A stretch of DNA of 64,000 bases from Atlantibacter hermannii. GTDB lineage: Bacteria > Pseudomonadota > Gammaproteobacteria > Enterobacterales > Enterobacteriaceae. The notes under the pieces were generated by a model, which was not told the origin of the DNA, did not search any database, and was given only the letters and a program-made list of their open reading frames with translations. The DNA lies in the NCBI RefSeq assembly GCF_009907385.1, contig NZ_JAAATR010000084.1:58446-122445 (forward strand), written 5' to 3'. Positions 55,464 through 64,000 of this stretch are shown one piece after another; within the stretch, counting starts at the first letter, position 1; every line of letters begins with the position of its first letter. The translations under genes were made by a program, and so were the position numbers.

Positions 55464-55475
55464 CGAGGAGCAGGG

Positions 55476-56924
55476 ATGAGCGAGCCGCAGCGGATACTGG
55501 TTCTTGGGGCCAGCGGGTATATCGGGCAACATTTACTCCCGAGGCTGAGCGCCGAAGGGCATCAGGTTATTGCCGCTGCACGCAACGTCGAACGGCTGGA
55601 AAAGCGCCAGCTGCCGGGCGTCACCTGCCGCCCCCTGGATTTACTGTGGCCGGAAAACTTGCCCGAACTGCTGGCAGGCATCGACACGCTCTATTATCTG
55701 GTGCACAGCATGGGCGACGGGCGTGATTTCGTCGAGAAAGAGCGCCAGGCGGCGCTCAATCTGCGCGATGCGCTGCGCCAGACCCCGGTGCGCCAGGTGA
55801 TATTTTTAAGCTCCCTGCAAAGTCAAGACGCGCCGTCCGATCATCTGCGGGCGCGCCAGTTAACCGCCGACACGCTGCGCGATGCCGGCGTGCCGGTAAC
55901 TGAACTCCGGGCGGGGATTATCATCGGCGCGGGCTCCGCCGCGTTTGAAGTGATGCGCGATATGGTTTACAACCTGCCGGTGCTGACGCCGCCGCGCTGG
56001 GTGCGCTCGCGCACCACCCCCATCGCGCTGGAAAACCTGCTGGTGTATCTGCTGAAGCTGCTCGATCATCCGTCCGCTGAGCACCGCATCCTTGAAGCCG
56101 CCGGGCCGGAAGTGCTGAGCTATCAGGAACAGTTCGAGCGGTTTATGAAGATCAGCGGCCGCCATCGCCCGCTGATCCCGATCCCCTTCCCCACCCGCTG
56201 GATCTCGGTGTGGTTTCTCAACATGATCACCTCGGTGCCGCCTGCTATCGCCCGGGCGCTGATCCAGGGGCTGAAGCACGATCTGCTGGCGGACGACAGC
56301 GCCCTGCACGAATTAATCCCTCAACGGCTGATTTCTTTCGACGACGCGGTTCGCGAAACGCTGAAAGAAGAGGACAAGCTGGTGAATTCCAGCGACTGGG
56401 GCTATGACGCCCAGGCGTTCGCCCGCTGGCGGCCTGAGTACGGCTACTACCCAAAACAGGCGGGTTTTACGCTGAAAACCTCTGCCAGCCTTGAGTCGCT
56501 ATGGAACGTCGTCAACCGTATCGGCGGGAAAAAAGAGCGCTACTTCTTCGGCAACTACCTGTGGAGCACCCGCGCGGGCATCGATCTGCTGCTCGGCCAT
56601 AAGCTGGCGAAGGGCCGCCCGGAACACGCCCTGTTGCAGGTCGGCGACGCCGTCGACAGCTGGAAAGTGATTATCGTCGAGCCGCAAGCCCAGCTGACGC
56701 TGCTGTTCGGCATGAAGGCGCCGGGACTGGGGCGGCTGTCGTTTAATTTACGCGATCTGGGGCCGGAGCGATCGCTGGACGTTCGCGCCTGGTGGCACCC
56801 GCACGGCACGCCCGGTTTATTCTACTGGCTGGTCATGATCCCAGCGCATTTGTTTATCTTTCGCGGGATGGCGCGTCAGATTTGCCGCCTTGCCGGGCAG
56901 GAAGAGCAAAAACGCCGGCGCTAA
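55476..56924 (+). CDS. ybjT: YbjT, NAD(P)-binding SDR-like protein with DUF2867 domain
   Basis: The 482-residue protein has an N-terminal Rossmann domain with [10 protein letters not shown] near residue 10. It resembles atypical short-chain dehydrogenases. A C-terminal DUF2867 domain ends in a hydrophobic helix ([14 protein letters not shown]), likely a membrane anchor. The substrate is unknown. It follows ltaE by 12 bases with a GAGGAG site, indicating cotranscription with poxB-ltaE. Confidence 0.9.
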   Translation: MSEPQRILVLGASGYIGQHLLPRLSAEGHQVIAAARNVERLEKRQLPGVTCRPLDLLWPENLPELLAGIDTLYYLVHSMGDGRDFVEKERQAALNLRDALRQTPVRQVIFLSSLQSQDAPSDHLRARQLTADTLRDAGVPVTELRAGIIIGAGSAAFEVMRDMVYNLPVLTPPRWVRSRTTPIALENLLVYLLKLLDHPSAEHRILEAAGPEVLSYQEQFERFMKISGRHRPLIPIPFPTRWISVWFLNMITSVPPAIARALIQGLKHDLLADDSALHELIPQRLISFDDAVRETLKEEDKLVNSSDWGYDAQAFARWRPEYGYYPKQAGFTLKTSASLESLWNVVNRIGGKKERYFFGNYLWSTRAGIDLLLGHKLAKGRPEHALLQVGDAVDSWKVIIVEPQAQLTLLFGMKAPGLGRLSFNLRDLGPERSLDVRAWWHPHGTPGLFYWLVMIPAHLFIFRGMARQICRLAGQEEQKRRR

Positions 56925-57011
56925 CTCTGAATCTTTCGCTATTCTGATTGCATAGCCGTTGATTTCACGAAAGAATGCGCGGCGTTATTTTCTCTTACAG
57001 AGCGGGCAGCG

Positions 57012-58022
57012 ATGAAAGTACTGGTCACGGGCGCCACCAGCGGTTTAGGCCGAAACGCGGTCGAATATTTACGCCACAGAGGGGTAAGCGTCCGGGCCAC
57101 CGGCCGCAACGAGGCCATGGGCAAGCTGCTGCAAAAAATGGGCGCGGAATTTATCCACGCCGATTTAACCGAGCTGGTCTCCTCCCAGGCCAAACAGATG
57201 CTGGCGGGCATTGATACCCTGTGGCACTGCTCAGGTTTTACCTCACCCTGGGGCACCCAGCAGGCGTTTGATATGGCGAACGTGCGCGCGACCCGTCGTC
57301 TTGGCGAATGGGCCGTCGCCTGGGGCGTGCGCAATGTGGTGCATATCTCGTCGCCATCGCTTTATTTCGATTATCACCACCATCGCGATATCAACGAAGA
57401 GTTCCGCCCGGTGCGCTTCGCGAACGAGTTTGCCCGCAGTAAAGCGGCAGCGGAAGAGGTCATTCAACTGCTGGCGCAGGCTAACCCGCATACCCGGTTT
57501 ACCATTCTGCGTCCGCAAAGCCTCTTCGGGCCGCACGATAAGGTGTTTTTCCCGCGGCTGGTCCAGATGATGCGCCACTACGGCAGCATTTTGCTGCCGC
57601 GCGGCGGCGATGCGCTGGTGGATATGACCTATCACGAAAACGCCGTGCATGCGATGTGGCTGGCCAGTTCGGCAAGCTGCGACGCGTTGCCGTCGGGGCG
57701 CGCGTTTAACATCACCAACGGCGAGGCGCGACCGCTGCGCCAGATTGTCGAGCAGTTGATTGCCGGGCTGGGTATTCGCTGCCGCATCCGCTCCGTGCCG
57801 TATCCCATGCTGGATATCATCGCCCGCAGCCTGGAACGGCTGGGCAACAAGTCGGAAAAAGAGCCTGCCCTTACCCATTACGGGGTTTCCAAGCTCAATT
57901 TCGATTTTACCCTCGACATTACCCGCGCTGAAAACGAACTGGGCTACCAGCCCATTGTCAGCCTGGATGAAGGCATTACCCGCACCGCGCTGTGGCTGAA
58001 GGATCACGGTACGCTGCGTTAA
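57012..58022 (+). CDS. ybjS: YbjS, NAD(P)-dependent epimerase/dehydrogenase-family protein
   Basis: The 336-residue extended-SDR protein has [11 protein letters not shown] at residues 5-15 for the dinucleotide. The catalytic S-S-P-S-L-Y-F-D-Y and the later N-E-F-A-R-S-K-A region resemble 3-beta-hydroxysteroid dehydrogenase/isomerase relatives. The natural substrate is unknown. It begins 87 bases after ybjT, and its stop codon overlaps the convergent amiD stop by four bases. Confidence 0.92.
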   Translation: MKVLVTGATSGLGRNAVEYLRHRGVSVRATGRNEAMGKLLQKMGAEFIHADLTELVSSQAKQMLAGIDTLWHCSGFTSPWGTQQAFDMANVRATRRLGEWAVAWGVRNVVHISSPSLYFDYHHHRDINEEFRPVRFANEFARSKAAAEEVIQLLAQANPHTRFTILRPQSLFGPHDKVFFPRLVQMMRHYGSILLPRGGDALVDMTYHENAVHAMWLASSASCDALPSGRAFNITNGEARPLRQIVEQLIAGLGIRCRIRSVPYPMLDIIARSLERLGNKSEKEPALTHYGVSKLNFDFTLDITRAENELGYQPIVSLDEGITRTALWLKDHGTLR

Positions 58023-58849
58023 CCCCTGCCATATTTTTCCAGTAACGCCTGGGCAATGGCCTGGGTTTCTGCATCGGCCACGCCGTCATAGCGCGCGGGC
58101 CGGAAATGCATCTGAAAAGCCTCAATGACCCGCTTTTGCCGGGCGGGCGTCATCTCAGGCGTCACTTCATAGCCATACCGGGCCAACAGCGCCAGCAGTT
58201 CGCCGCTGTCCACCGGTTGATAAGGGCTTCTGCCCATCAGCCAGAAACTCACCCGCGCCGGATCGGGCCAGGCGCCGATGCCCTGCTTCGCCAGCTCCGC
58301 CCACGGAAACAACGGGCCGGGATCGTCTTTACGCTGGGGCGCGATGTCGGAATGCGCGACCACGTTCACCGGGAGTATGTTGTAACTATTAATGATATCC
58401 CATGCCAGTTTCGCCAGCACCTCGATCTGCACCGGGTTAAACGGCGCAAACTGCTTTTGCCCGCCCTGCCGCCGCCAGCCGCGGTTTTCTAACTCGATGC
58501 CAATCGAGGTGTCGTTAATCCGGTTAGTGCCGCGCCAGTAGCTAACGCCCGCATGCCACGCCAGCTCCTGTTCCGGCACTAGCTGCCAAATCACCGGCTT
58601 GCCGTTGCGCACCGGCGGGTTATCCGGCACCAGATAATGGGCGCTGACGTTGCGGTCGGTAAGCGTGGCGAGGGAGCGGTCAAAATCATCGGCGGTGTAA
58701 TGGATCACCAGCACTTTGATGCGCGGGTACGCCGCCTGGGCCGGGCGGCGGAGATCCACCTGGTAATCGCCCCGGTCGACGACCCCTTTCTCTCCTGCGC
58801 AGCCCGCCAGCAACGCCGCCAGTAGAATCAGTAGCGCACGCATGCTCAT
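58019..58849 (-). CDS. amiD: N-acetylmuramoyl-L-alanine amidase AmiD, outer-membrane lipoprotein
   Basis: AmiD is an outer-membrane-anchored zinc amidase that cleaves muropeptides, including anhydro forms, in the periplasm. The 276-residue precursor has a lipobox L-A-G-C (Cys17). The amidase_2 domain has zinc ligands His50 (V-I-H-Y), His166 (V-A-H-S-D-I) and Asp176 (K-D-D-P-G). A C-terminal peptidoglycan-binding domain follows at about 205-276. Its start overlaps the ybjQ stop (ATGA). The initiator could be Met1 or Met3. Confidence 0.95.
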   Translation of the reverse strand: MSMRALLILLAALLAGCAGEKGVVDRGDYQVDLRRPAQAAYPRIKVLVIHYTADDFDRSLATLTDRNVSAHYLVPDNPPVRNGKPVIWQLVPEQELAWHAGVSYWRGTNRINDTSIGIELENRGWRRQGGQKQFAPFNPVQIEVLAKLAWDIINSYNILPVNVVAHSDIAPQRKDDPGPLFPWAELAKQGIGAWPDPARVSFWLMGRSPYQPVDSGELLALLARYGYEVTPEMTPARQKRVIEAFQMHFRPARYDGVADAETQAIAQALLEKYGRG

Positions 58850-59169
58850 CGACGGGTTTTCACCGCCGTTCCGGTGACGCTAACCATCAGCATGCTGCTG
58901 TCTTTGCCCACGGTTTCATAATCGATATCAATGCCGATCACCGCATCGGCCCCTAAACCCCGGGCCTGCTCTTCCAGTTCGCGAAAAGCGATTTCCCGCG
59001 CTTTGCGCAGCTCTTTTTCATACGAACCGGAACGGCCGCCGACGATGTCGCGGATGCCCGCGAAAAAATCGCGGAAAATATTGGCACCGAGAATTGCCTC
59101 GCCGGTGACTACGCCGCAGTACTCGACAATGGCGTGTCCTTCAAGATTGGGGGTAGTGGAAAATTGCAT
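58846..59169 (-). CDS. ybjQ: YbjQ, UPF0145 protein
   Basis: The 107-residue protein is nearly identical to E. coli YbjQ. UPF0145 members form ring-like pentamers, but the function is not defined. The sequence holds [18 protein letters not shown] and [14 protein letters not shown] chose the ATG at 59169 (M-Q-F-S-T-T-P), preceded by AAGGAGCGA; longer frames upstream have no support. It is upstream of amiD and overlaps it by four bases. Confidence 0.95.
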   Translation of the reverse strand: MQFSTTPNLEGHAIVEYCGVVTGEAILGANIFRDFFAGIRDIVGGRSGSYEKELRKAREIAFRELEEQARGLGADAVIGIDIDYETVGKDSSMLMVSVTGTAVKTRR

Positions 59170-59338
59170 AATCGCTCCTTCTTTGGCTATCAATGCGTTA
59201 GCACAGATTATCAGACACGGGGTATGAATCGATACGCTATGCTTACCTGAGGCCCGCTGGCGCGCCAGCCCTGGCGGGGTCAACCTAAGCAATGCTCTGA
59301 CACATACCGTAGTCCTTCAGAGAAAATAAGGAAATAAA

Positions 59339-59875
59339 ATGCGCCCATTAGCTTTGACTCTTGTTTTGCCCTGCGCGCTGTTACTCAGCGCCTGCGCCAC
59401 CGACTCGACCACGGCATTTAAGGATATCGGCACCCGCAACGGCCCTTGTGTTGAAGGCGGCCCGGACAGCGTCGCGCAAAAATTTTATGACTATCGCATC
59501 GCGAATCCGGCTGTCGGCACCAGTAATCTCGGCGCGCTGCGTCCTTATCTGAGTGATGATTTATACGCGGAACTGCAAAAGGCCAGTTCCGACAGCGCGA
59601 ACAGCGCGTTCCTGCGCAGCGATATTTACTCCAGCCGCACCACCACGCCGTCTCAGGCCAGCGTGTCCAGCGCGTCGACGATCCCGAATACCGATGCACG
59701 AAATATTCCGCTACGCGTGGCGTTAAACCAGGGGAGCGAGCGTTGGCAGGACGAAGTGCTGATGATACGCGAAGGTCAATGCTGGGCGGTAGACGATGTG
59801 CGCTATCTTGGCGGCTCAGTGCATGCCCCGGCCGGTACGCTACGCCAGTCGGTTGAGAACGATCTGCGTACCTGA
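59339..59875 (+). CDS. ybjP: YbjP, lipoprotein
   Basis: The 178-residue precursor has a lipoprotein signal peptide ending L-L-S-A-C (Cys19). The mature part (D-S-V-A-Q-K-F-Y-D-Y-R near the start, G-Q-C-W-A-V-D-D-V-R-Y near the end) matches E. coli YbjP, a putative lipoprotein of unknown role with a DUF3828-like fold. A strong AGGAAAT site precedes the ATG. It lies 215 bases upstream of artP, too far to be simply one operon. Confidence 0.88.
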   Translation: MRPLALTLVLPCALLLSACATDSTTAFKDIGTRNGPCVEGGPDSVAQKFYDYRIANPAVGTSNLGALRPYLSDDLYAELQKASSDSANSAFLRSDIYSSRTTTPSQASVSSASTIPNTDARNIPLRVALNQGSERWQDEVLMIREGQCWAVDDVRYLGGSVHAPAGTLRQSVENDLRT

Positions 59876-60028
59876 CAGGCGCTGCCAGCGGGATGGGAAC
59901 GGCGAGTTTGAAAATAGTCTGACTTTACTGCATAAACTGGATTTTTATTCTCGCCTCCCTCCTGCCCCGTTATTTTGTGCTAAGTTTAAGGCGCAACAGA
60001 GGATATTTTTAAGTTTTAACCCACAAAT

Positions 60029-60082
60029 ATTGCATAACTATTCTGCTAACGTTACTATTCGCGGTCTCAATTGCTATTCAAC
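60029..60082 (+). promoter_or_regulatory. ARG-box candidates upstream of artP
   Basis: Two sites resemble the ArgR half-site pair TGAAT-N4-ATTCA: TGCAT-aact-ATTCT at 60031-60044 (eight of ten) and TCAAT-tgct-ATTCA at 60067-60080 (nine of ten). Their 36-base centre spacing is not the usual 21, so cooperation between them is uncertain. Confidence 0.5.
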
Positions 60083-60090
60083 AGTTTCGC

Positions 60091-60819
60091 ATGAGTATTC
60101 AACTAAACGGCATTAATTGCTTCTACGGCGCACATCAGGCGCTGTTTGACATCACCCTACATTGCCCTCAGGGCGAAACGCTGGTGCTGCTTGGTCCAAG
60201 CGGCGCGGGAAAAAGCTCGCTGCTGCGCGTACTCAACCTGCTTGAGATGCCGCGCGCCGGGCAGCTCACTATCGCCGGTAACCACTTTGACTTTGTCAAA
60301 ACGCCGGACGATAAAGCGATTCGCGAACTGCGCCAGAACGTGGGTATGGTCTTTCAACAGTACAATCTGTGGCCCCATCTGACGGTGCTGCAAAATCTGA
60401 TTGAAGCACCGTGCCGCGTGCTGGGCCTTAGCAAAGCGGACGCCCGCGCCCGCGCCGATAAACTGCTGGAGCGCCTGCGCTTAACGCCGTATGTGGATCG
60501 CTATCCGCTGCATCTTTCCGGTGGGCAACAGCAGCGCGTGGCGATCGCCCGCGCCCTGATGATGGAGCCGCAGGTGTTGCTGTTCGATGAGCCAACCGCG
60601 GCGCTGGATCCGGAGATCACCGCGCAAATCGTCAGCATCATCCGCGAACTTTCGCAAACCGGTATCACCCAGGTTATCGTCACCCATGAAGTTGAAGTGG
60701 CGCGCAAAACCGCGAGCCGCGTGGTGTATATGGAAAACGGCCATATCATCGAGCAAGGGGATGCGCGTTGCTTTACCGACCCGCAGACCGACGCGTTTAA
60801 ATACTACTTATCTCACTGA
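60091..60819 (+). CDS. artP: Arginine ABC transporter ATP-binding protein ArtP
   Basis: ArtP energises arginine uptake by the ArtQM permease. The protein has 242 residues. Walker [10 protein letters not shown] is at about 35-43, signature L-S-G-G-Q-Q-Q-R, Walker [13 protein letters not shown], and H-loop V-T-H-E. It leads artPIQM; artI begins 20 bases downstream. Confidence 0.97.
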   Translation: MSIQLNGINCFYGAHQALFDITLHCPQGETLVLLGPSGAGKSSLLRVLNLLEMPRAGQLTIAGNHFDFVKTPDDKAIRELRQNVGMVFQQYNLWPHLTVLQNLIEAPCRVLGLSKADARARADKLLERLRLTPYVDRYPLHLSGGQQQRVAIARALMMEPQVLLFDEPTAALDPEITAQIVSIIRELSQTGITQVIVTHEVEVARKTASRVVYMENGHIIEQGDARCFTDPQTDAFKYYLSH

Positions 60820-60839
60820 TGTTGATCGGGACAATGACA

Positions 60840-61571
60840 ATGAAAAAAGTACTGATTGCCACGCTGCTTGCCAGCATGAGCCTGTCCGCCGCTGCGGCGC
60901 AGACCATTCGTTTTGCCACGGAAGCCTCCTATCCTCCGTTTGAATCGATGAACGATAAAAATGAGATCGTTGGTTTTGACGTGGATCTGGCGAATGCGCT
61001 GTGTAAAGAGATCGACGCCACTTGTACCTTCACCAACCAGGCGTTTGACAGCCTGATCCCCAGCCTGAAATTCCGCCGTTTCGACGCGGTGATGGCGGGT
61101 ATGGATATCACCCCTGAGCGTGAAAAGCAGGTACTGTTCACCAATGCTTACTACGACAACTCCGCGCTGTTCGTGGGCCAGCAGGGTAAAGTCGCCAGCA
61201 TTGACCAGCTGAAAGGCAAAAAAGTGGGCGTCCAGAACGGCACCACGCACCAGAAATTCATTAACGATAAGCACCCGGAAATCACCACCGTGCCGTATGA
61301 CAGCTACCAGAACGCCAAACTGGATCTGCAAAATGGCCGTATTGACGCGGTATTCGGCGACACCGCCGTCGTGACCGAATGGCTGAAGAGCAATGACAAA
61401 CTGGCTGCTGTCGGCGATAAAGTGACCGATAAAGATTATTTCGGCACCGGTTTGGGTATCGCGGTTCGTCAGGGCAACACCGAACTCCAGCAGAAATTCA
61501 ACACCGCGCTGGAGAAAGTGAAGAAAGACGGCACCTACGAAACTATCTATAACAAATGGTTCCAGAAGTAA
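60840..61571 (+). CDS. artI: Periplasmic binding protein ArtI
   Basis: ArtI is a periplasmic binding protein of the arginine transporter; its own ligand preference is not well defined. The 243-residue precursor has a signal peptide cleaved after about residue 20 (S-L-S-A-A-A-A). It has the family-3 solute-binding fold with Y-P-P-F-E-S and G-F-D-V-D-L-A. It is a close paralogue of ArtJ at the end of this window. The ATG at 60840 was chosen because it starts the signal peptide M-K-K-V-L-I-A. Confidence 0.96.
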   Translation: MKKVLIATLLASMSLSAAAAQTIRFATEASYPPFESMNDKNEIVGFDVDLANALCKEIDATCTFTNQAFDSLIPSLKFRRFDAVMAGMDITPEREKQVLFTNAYYDNSALFVGQQGKVASIDQLKGKKVGVQNGTTHQKFINDKHPEITTVPYDSYQNAKLDLQNGRIDAVFGDTAVVTEWLKSNDKLAAVGDKVTDKDYFGTGLGIAVRQGNTELQQKFNTALEKVKKDGTYETIYNKWFQK

Positions 61572-61578
61572 TATCTGA

Positions 61579-62295
61579 ATGAACGAAATGTTTCCTTTAG
61601 CAAGCGCCGCCGGGATGACCGTCGGCCTTGCCGTTTGCGCGCTGATCATCGGCCTGGTGCTGGCGATGATCTTCGCGGTTTGGGAGTCTGCTAAATGGCG
61701 GCCTCTCGCCTGGATCGCCACCGGCCTGGTCACGATGTTCCGTGGGCTGCCGGAAATTCTGGTGGTGCTGTTTATCTATTTTGGCTCGTCACAGCTGCTG
61801 CTCCTGCTTTCTGATGGCTTCACCCTCAATCTTGGCTTTGCGCAAATCCCGGTGCAAATGGAGATTGAAAATTTTGACGTCAGCCCGTTCCTGTGCGGCG
61901 TGATTGCCCTGTCGCTGCTGTATGCCGCGTATGCTTCGCAAACCCTGCGCGGCGCGCTGAAAGCGGTGCCAGTGGGCCAGTGGGAATCCGGCCAGGCGTT
62001 GGGTCTGTCAAAGGTTGCGATTTTCTTCCGGCTGGTGATGCCGCAGATGTGGCGTCATGCCCTGCCCGGCCTCGGCAACCAGTGGCTGGTGCTGCTCAAG
62101 GACACCGCGCTGGTGTCGTTAATTAGCGTGAACGATTTAATGCTGCAAACCAAAAGCATCGCCACCCGCACCCAGGAGCCGTTCACCTGGTACATCGTGG
62201 CGGCGGCCATCTATTTAGTCATTACGCTTATCAGCCAGTACATCCTGAAACAGATCGATCGGCGCGCCACGCGCTTTGAACGGAGACCAGGCTGA
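61579..62295 (+). CDS. artQ: Arginine ABC transporter permease ArtQ
   Basis: ArtQ is one of two inner-membrane permease subunits. The 238-residue protein has about five membrane helices and the conserved coupling segment E-S-G-Q-A-L-G-L-S (EAA loop). Its stop TGA overlaps the artM ATG (TGATG), so translation of the two permeases is coupled. Confidence 0.96.
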   Translation: MNEMFPLASAAGMTVGLAVCALIIGLVLAMIFAVWESAKWRPLAWIATGLVTMFRGLPEILVVLFIYFGSSQLLLLLSDGFTLNLGFAQIPVQMEIENFDVSPFLCGVIALSLLYAAYASQTLRGALKAVPVGQWESGQALGLSKVAIFFRLVMPQMWRHALPGLGNQWLVLLKDTALVSLISVNDLMLQTKSIATRTQEPFTWYIVAAAIYLVITLISQYILKQIDRRATRFERRPG

Positions 62296-62963
62296 TGCTG
62301 GAATATTTACCCGAACTCCTTAAAGGCCTGCAAACCAGCCTGACGCTTACCGTCGCCTCGCTGATTGTGGCGCTGATCCTCGCGCTGCTGTTCACTGTGG
62401 TACTGACCCTGAAAACGCCGGTGCTGTCATGGGTGGTGCGCGGTTACATTACCCTGTTTACCGGCACCCCGCTGCTGGTGCAGATCTTCCTGATTTACTA
62501 CGGACCGGGGCAATTCCCGACGCTGCAGGAATATCCGGGGCTGTGGCACCTGCTGTCTGAGCCATGGCTGTGTGCGCTGCTGGCGTTGTCCCTCAACTCG
62601 GCGGCGTACACCACGTTGCTGTTCTACGGGGCGATTCGCGCCATCCCGGAAGGGCAATGGCAATCCTGCCAGTCGCTGGGTATGAGCAAGAAAGACACGC
62701 TGGCGATTTTGCTTCCTTATGCATTTAAGCGCGCCCTGTCGTCCTACTCCAATGAAGTGGTGCTGGTGTTCAAAAGCACCTCGCTGGCCTATACCATCAC
62801 CCTGATGGAAGTGATGGGCCACGGCCAACTGCTGTACGGAAGAACTTATGATGTGATGGTGTTTGGTGCCGCTGGCGTTATCTACCTGATCGTTAATGGT
62901 TTGCTGACGCTGATGATGCGCCTGATTGAGCGACGCGCGCTGGCGTTTGAACGCCGTAACTGA
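62295..62963 (+). CDS. artM: Arginine ABC transporter permease ArtM
   Basis: ArtM is the second permease subunit. The 222-residue protein has about five membrane helices and the EAA-loop region E-G-Q-W-Q-S-C-Q-S-L-G-M-S. It is the last gene of artPIQM; artJ has its own promoter region about 200 bases downstream. Confidence 0.96.
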   Translation: MLEYLPELLKGLQTSLTLTVASLIVALILALLFTVVLTLKTPVLSWVVRGYITLFTGTPLLVQIFLIYYGPGQFPTLQEYPGLWHLLSEPWLCALLALSLNSAAYTTLLFYGAIRAIPEGQWQSCQSLGMSKKDTLAILLPYAFKRALSSYSNEVVLVFKSTSLAYTITLMEVMGHGQLLYGRTYDVMVFGAAGVIYLIVNGLLTLMMRLIERRALAFERRN

Positions 62964-63084
62964 CGCTGATCGCCCGGTCCGAGGCACTCTGTCGCGGGCC
63001 GGGTTATGGATAATTTCCCCTGCGGTTATGTGCCCCCTTCCCTTTCATCCCCCCTCCTGTCGCAAAATATAATTATACATTTTT

Positions 63085-63123
63085 ATTGCATATAAATTCA
63101 TTAGCTGGCATGGTGTATTCACG
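63085..63123 (+). promoter_or_regulatory. ARG-box candidates upstream of artJ
   Basis: TGCAT-ataa-ATTCA at 63087-63100 matches the ArgR consensus at nine of ten core positions. A second ATTCA half-site at 63117-63121 lies exactly 21 bases on, the spacing of paired ARG boxes, though its left half is poor. artJ is strongly arginine-repressed in E. coli. Confidence 0.65.
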
Positions 63124-63172
63124 CCGGGTAAACGGCGATCCAGAATAAAAATTGACAGACGGGAGCTATACA

Positions 63173-63907
63173 ATGAAAAAGTTACTTTTGGCGGCAATCC
63201 TCTCTACGGTGGCGGTTTCTGCAGGCGCGGCAGAGAAAATCAGCTTCGGCTCTTCGGCCACCTACCCGCCTTTCGAATCGCTGGACGCCAACAACCAGAT
63301 CGTCGGTTTTGATATCGATCTCGCCAAAGCGTTATGCAAACAAATGCAGGCGGAATGTACCTTTACCAACCACGCGTTTGACAGCCTGATCCCGTCACTC
63401 AAATTCAAAAAATACGACGCGGTGATTTCCGGTATGGACATTACGCCTGAGCGCAGCAAGCAGGTGGCATTTACCGAGCCGTACTACGCCAACTCCGCGC
63501 TGGTGATCGCGAAGAAAGACACCTACAAGTCCTTTGAGGATTTGAAAGGCAAACGCATCGGCATGGAAAACGGCACCACGCACCAGAAATACCTGCAGGA
63601 TAAGCACCCGGAAGTGAAAACCGTGGCGTATGACAGTTATCAGAATGCGATTATCGACCTGAAAAATGGCCGTATTGATGGCGTCTTTGGCGACACCGCC
63701 GTGGTGAACGAGTGGCTGAAAACTAACCCGCAACTGGGTTCAGCGACGCCGAAAGTGACCGACCCGCAGTATTTCGGTACTGGTCTGGGCATTGCGGTGC
63801 GTCCGGATAATGTGGCGCTGCTGAAGAAGTTTAACGATGCGCTGGCGGCGATTAAAGCGGATGGCACTTACCAGCAGATTAATGATAAGTGGTTCCCGGC
63901 ACAGTAA
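63173..63907 (+). CDS. artJ: Arginine-binding periplasmic protein ArtJ
   Basis: ArtJ is the high-affinity arginine-binding protein that delivers arginine to ArtPQM. The 244-residue precursor has a signal peptide cleaved near A-G-A-A (about residue 20). The solute-binding domain shows Y-P-P-F-E-S-L, G-F-D-I-D-L-A-K-A-L and G-M-E-N-G-T-T-H-Q-K-Y. It is strongly similar to ArtI, indicating an old duplication. I chose the ATG at 63173 (M-K-K-L-L-L-A). The gene is followed directly by a short tandem repeat. Confidence 0.96.
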   Translation: MKKLLLAAILSTVAVSAGAAEKISFGSSATYPPFESLDANNQIVGFDIDLAKALCKQMQAECTFTNHAFDSLIPSLKFKKYDAVISGMDITPERSKQVAFTEPYYANSALVIAKKDTYKSFEDLKGKRIGMENGTTHQKYLQDKHPEVKTVAYDSYQNAIIDLKNGRIDGVFGDTAVVNEWLKTNPQLGSATPKVTDPQYFGTGLGIAVRPDNVALLKKFNDALAAIKADGTYQQINDKWFPAQ

Positions 63908-63910
63908 ATT

Positions 63911-64000
63911 TTCCGTTCAGTGGGAGGAATTCCGTTCGGGGGAGTTATTCCGTTCGGTGGAAGGGTTCCGTTTTTTGTAGGGTGGAAGGGTTCCGTTCGG
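63911..64000. repeat. Short imperfect tandem repeat after artJ, open at window edge
   Basis: The core TTCCGTTCGG (or a close form) begins at 63911, 63930, 63948, 63966 and 63991, giving periods of 19, 18, 18 and 25 bases. The cores are joined by G/A-rich linkers such as TGGAAGGG. It starts four bases after the artJ stop codon and continues past the window. I do not recognise it as a known enteric repeat family. Confidence 0.75.

Noticed and set aside
63911..64000. CRISPR-like array after artJ
   Set aside because: The repeats are only about 10 bases, with linkers of 8-15 bases that resemble each other, which does not fit CRISPR repeats and spacers.

Overview
The window is chromosomal DNA from a member of the Enterobacteriaceae, close to but not Escherichia coli. 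Nearly every gene matches, in order and product, the K-12 segment from artJ to ycbJ (about minute 20), read here in the opposite orientation. Typical enteric content includes focA-pflBA, lrp, the msbA-lpxK-ycaQ-ycaR-kdsB cell-envelope operon, cydDC, clpA/clpS, hcp-hcr and artPIQM-artJ. Several differences argue against E. coli: dmsABC and ycaM are missing between serS and pflA, the serW tRNA is missing between infA and clpA, aqpZ is a decayed fragment, a DoxX gene lies between hcr and poxB, and an ERIC element sits upstream of lrp. I cannot fix the genus; an Enterobacter/Kosakonia/Klebsiella-like enteric would fit.

Layout. 1-8.0 kb (minus strand): ycbJ (cut by the window edge), kdsB, ycaR, ycaQ, lpxK, msbA and comEC/ycaI, covering Kdo activation, lipid A 4'-kinase, lipid A flippase and a crosslink-repair glycosylase. 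8.1-14.5 kb (minus): ihfB, rpsA, cmk, ycaL, aroA, serC. 14.6-23.9 kb: ycaP and ycaO (divergent), the anaerobic formate block focA-pflB-pflA with FNR- and ArcA-like sites upstream, then ycaD and ycaC. 23.9-31.9 kb (minus): serS, rarA, lolA, ftsK, lrp. 31.9-38.3 kb (plus): a long intergenic region with the ERIC, then trxB, cydD-cydC, aat, infA. 38.4-47.5 kb: clpA and clpS, divergent cspD, macAB, ybjX, and the OLD-family nuclease ybjD. 47.8-59.9 kb: aqpZ remnant, lysO, hcp-hcr with FNR- and NsrR-like sites, doxX, poxB-ltaE-ybjT, ybjS, amiD-ybjQ, ybjP. 60.0-64.0 kb: the arginine ABC transporter artPIQM and the second binding protein artJ, with ARG-box-like operators, ending in a short tandem repeat that runs off the window.

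The themes are housekeeping: envelope biogenesis (LPS, lipoproteins, peptidoglycan recycling), translation and proteolysis (S1, IF-1, SerS, Aat, ClpA, ClpS) and anaerobic or nitrosative metabolism. Aat and ClpS/ClpA are successive steps of the N-end rule pathway and lie close together. I found no prophage, insertion sequence, CRISPR array or complete multi-gene defence system, and nothing I would call a new biological system. The best leads are small: the aqpZ remnant, the repeat after artJ, the ERIC in the lrp leader, operator-like sequences between macA and ybjX, and the missing serW.
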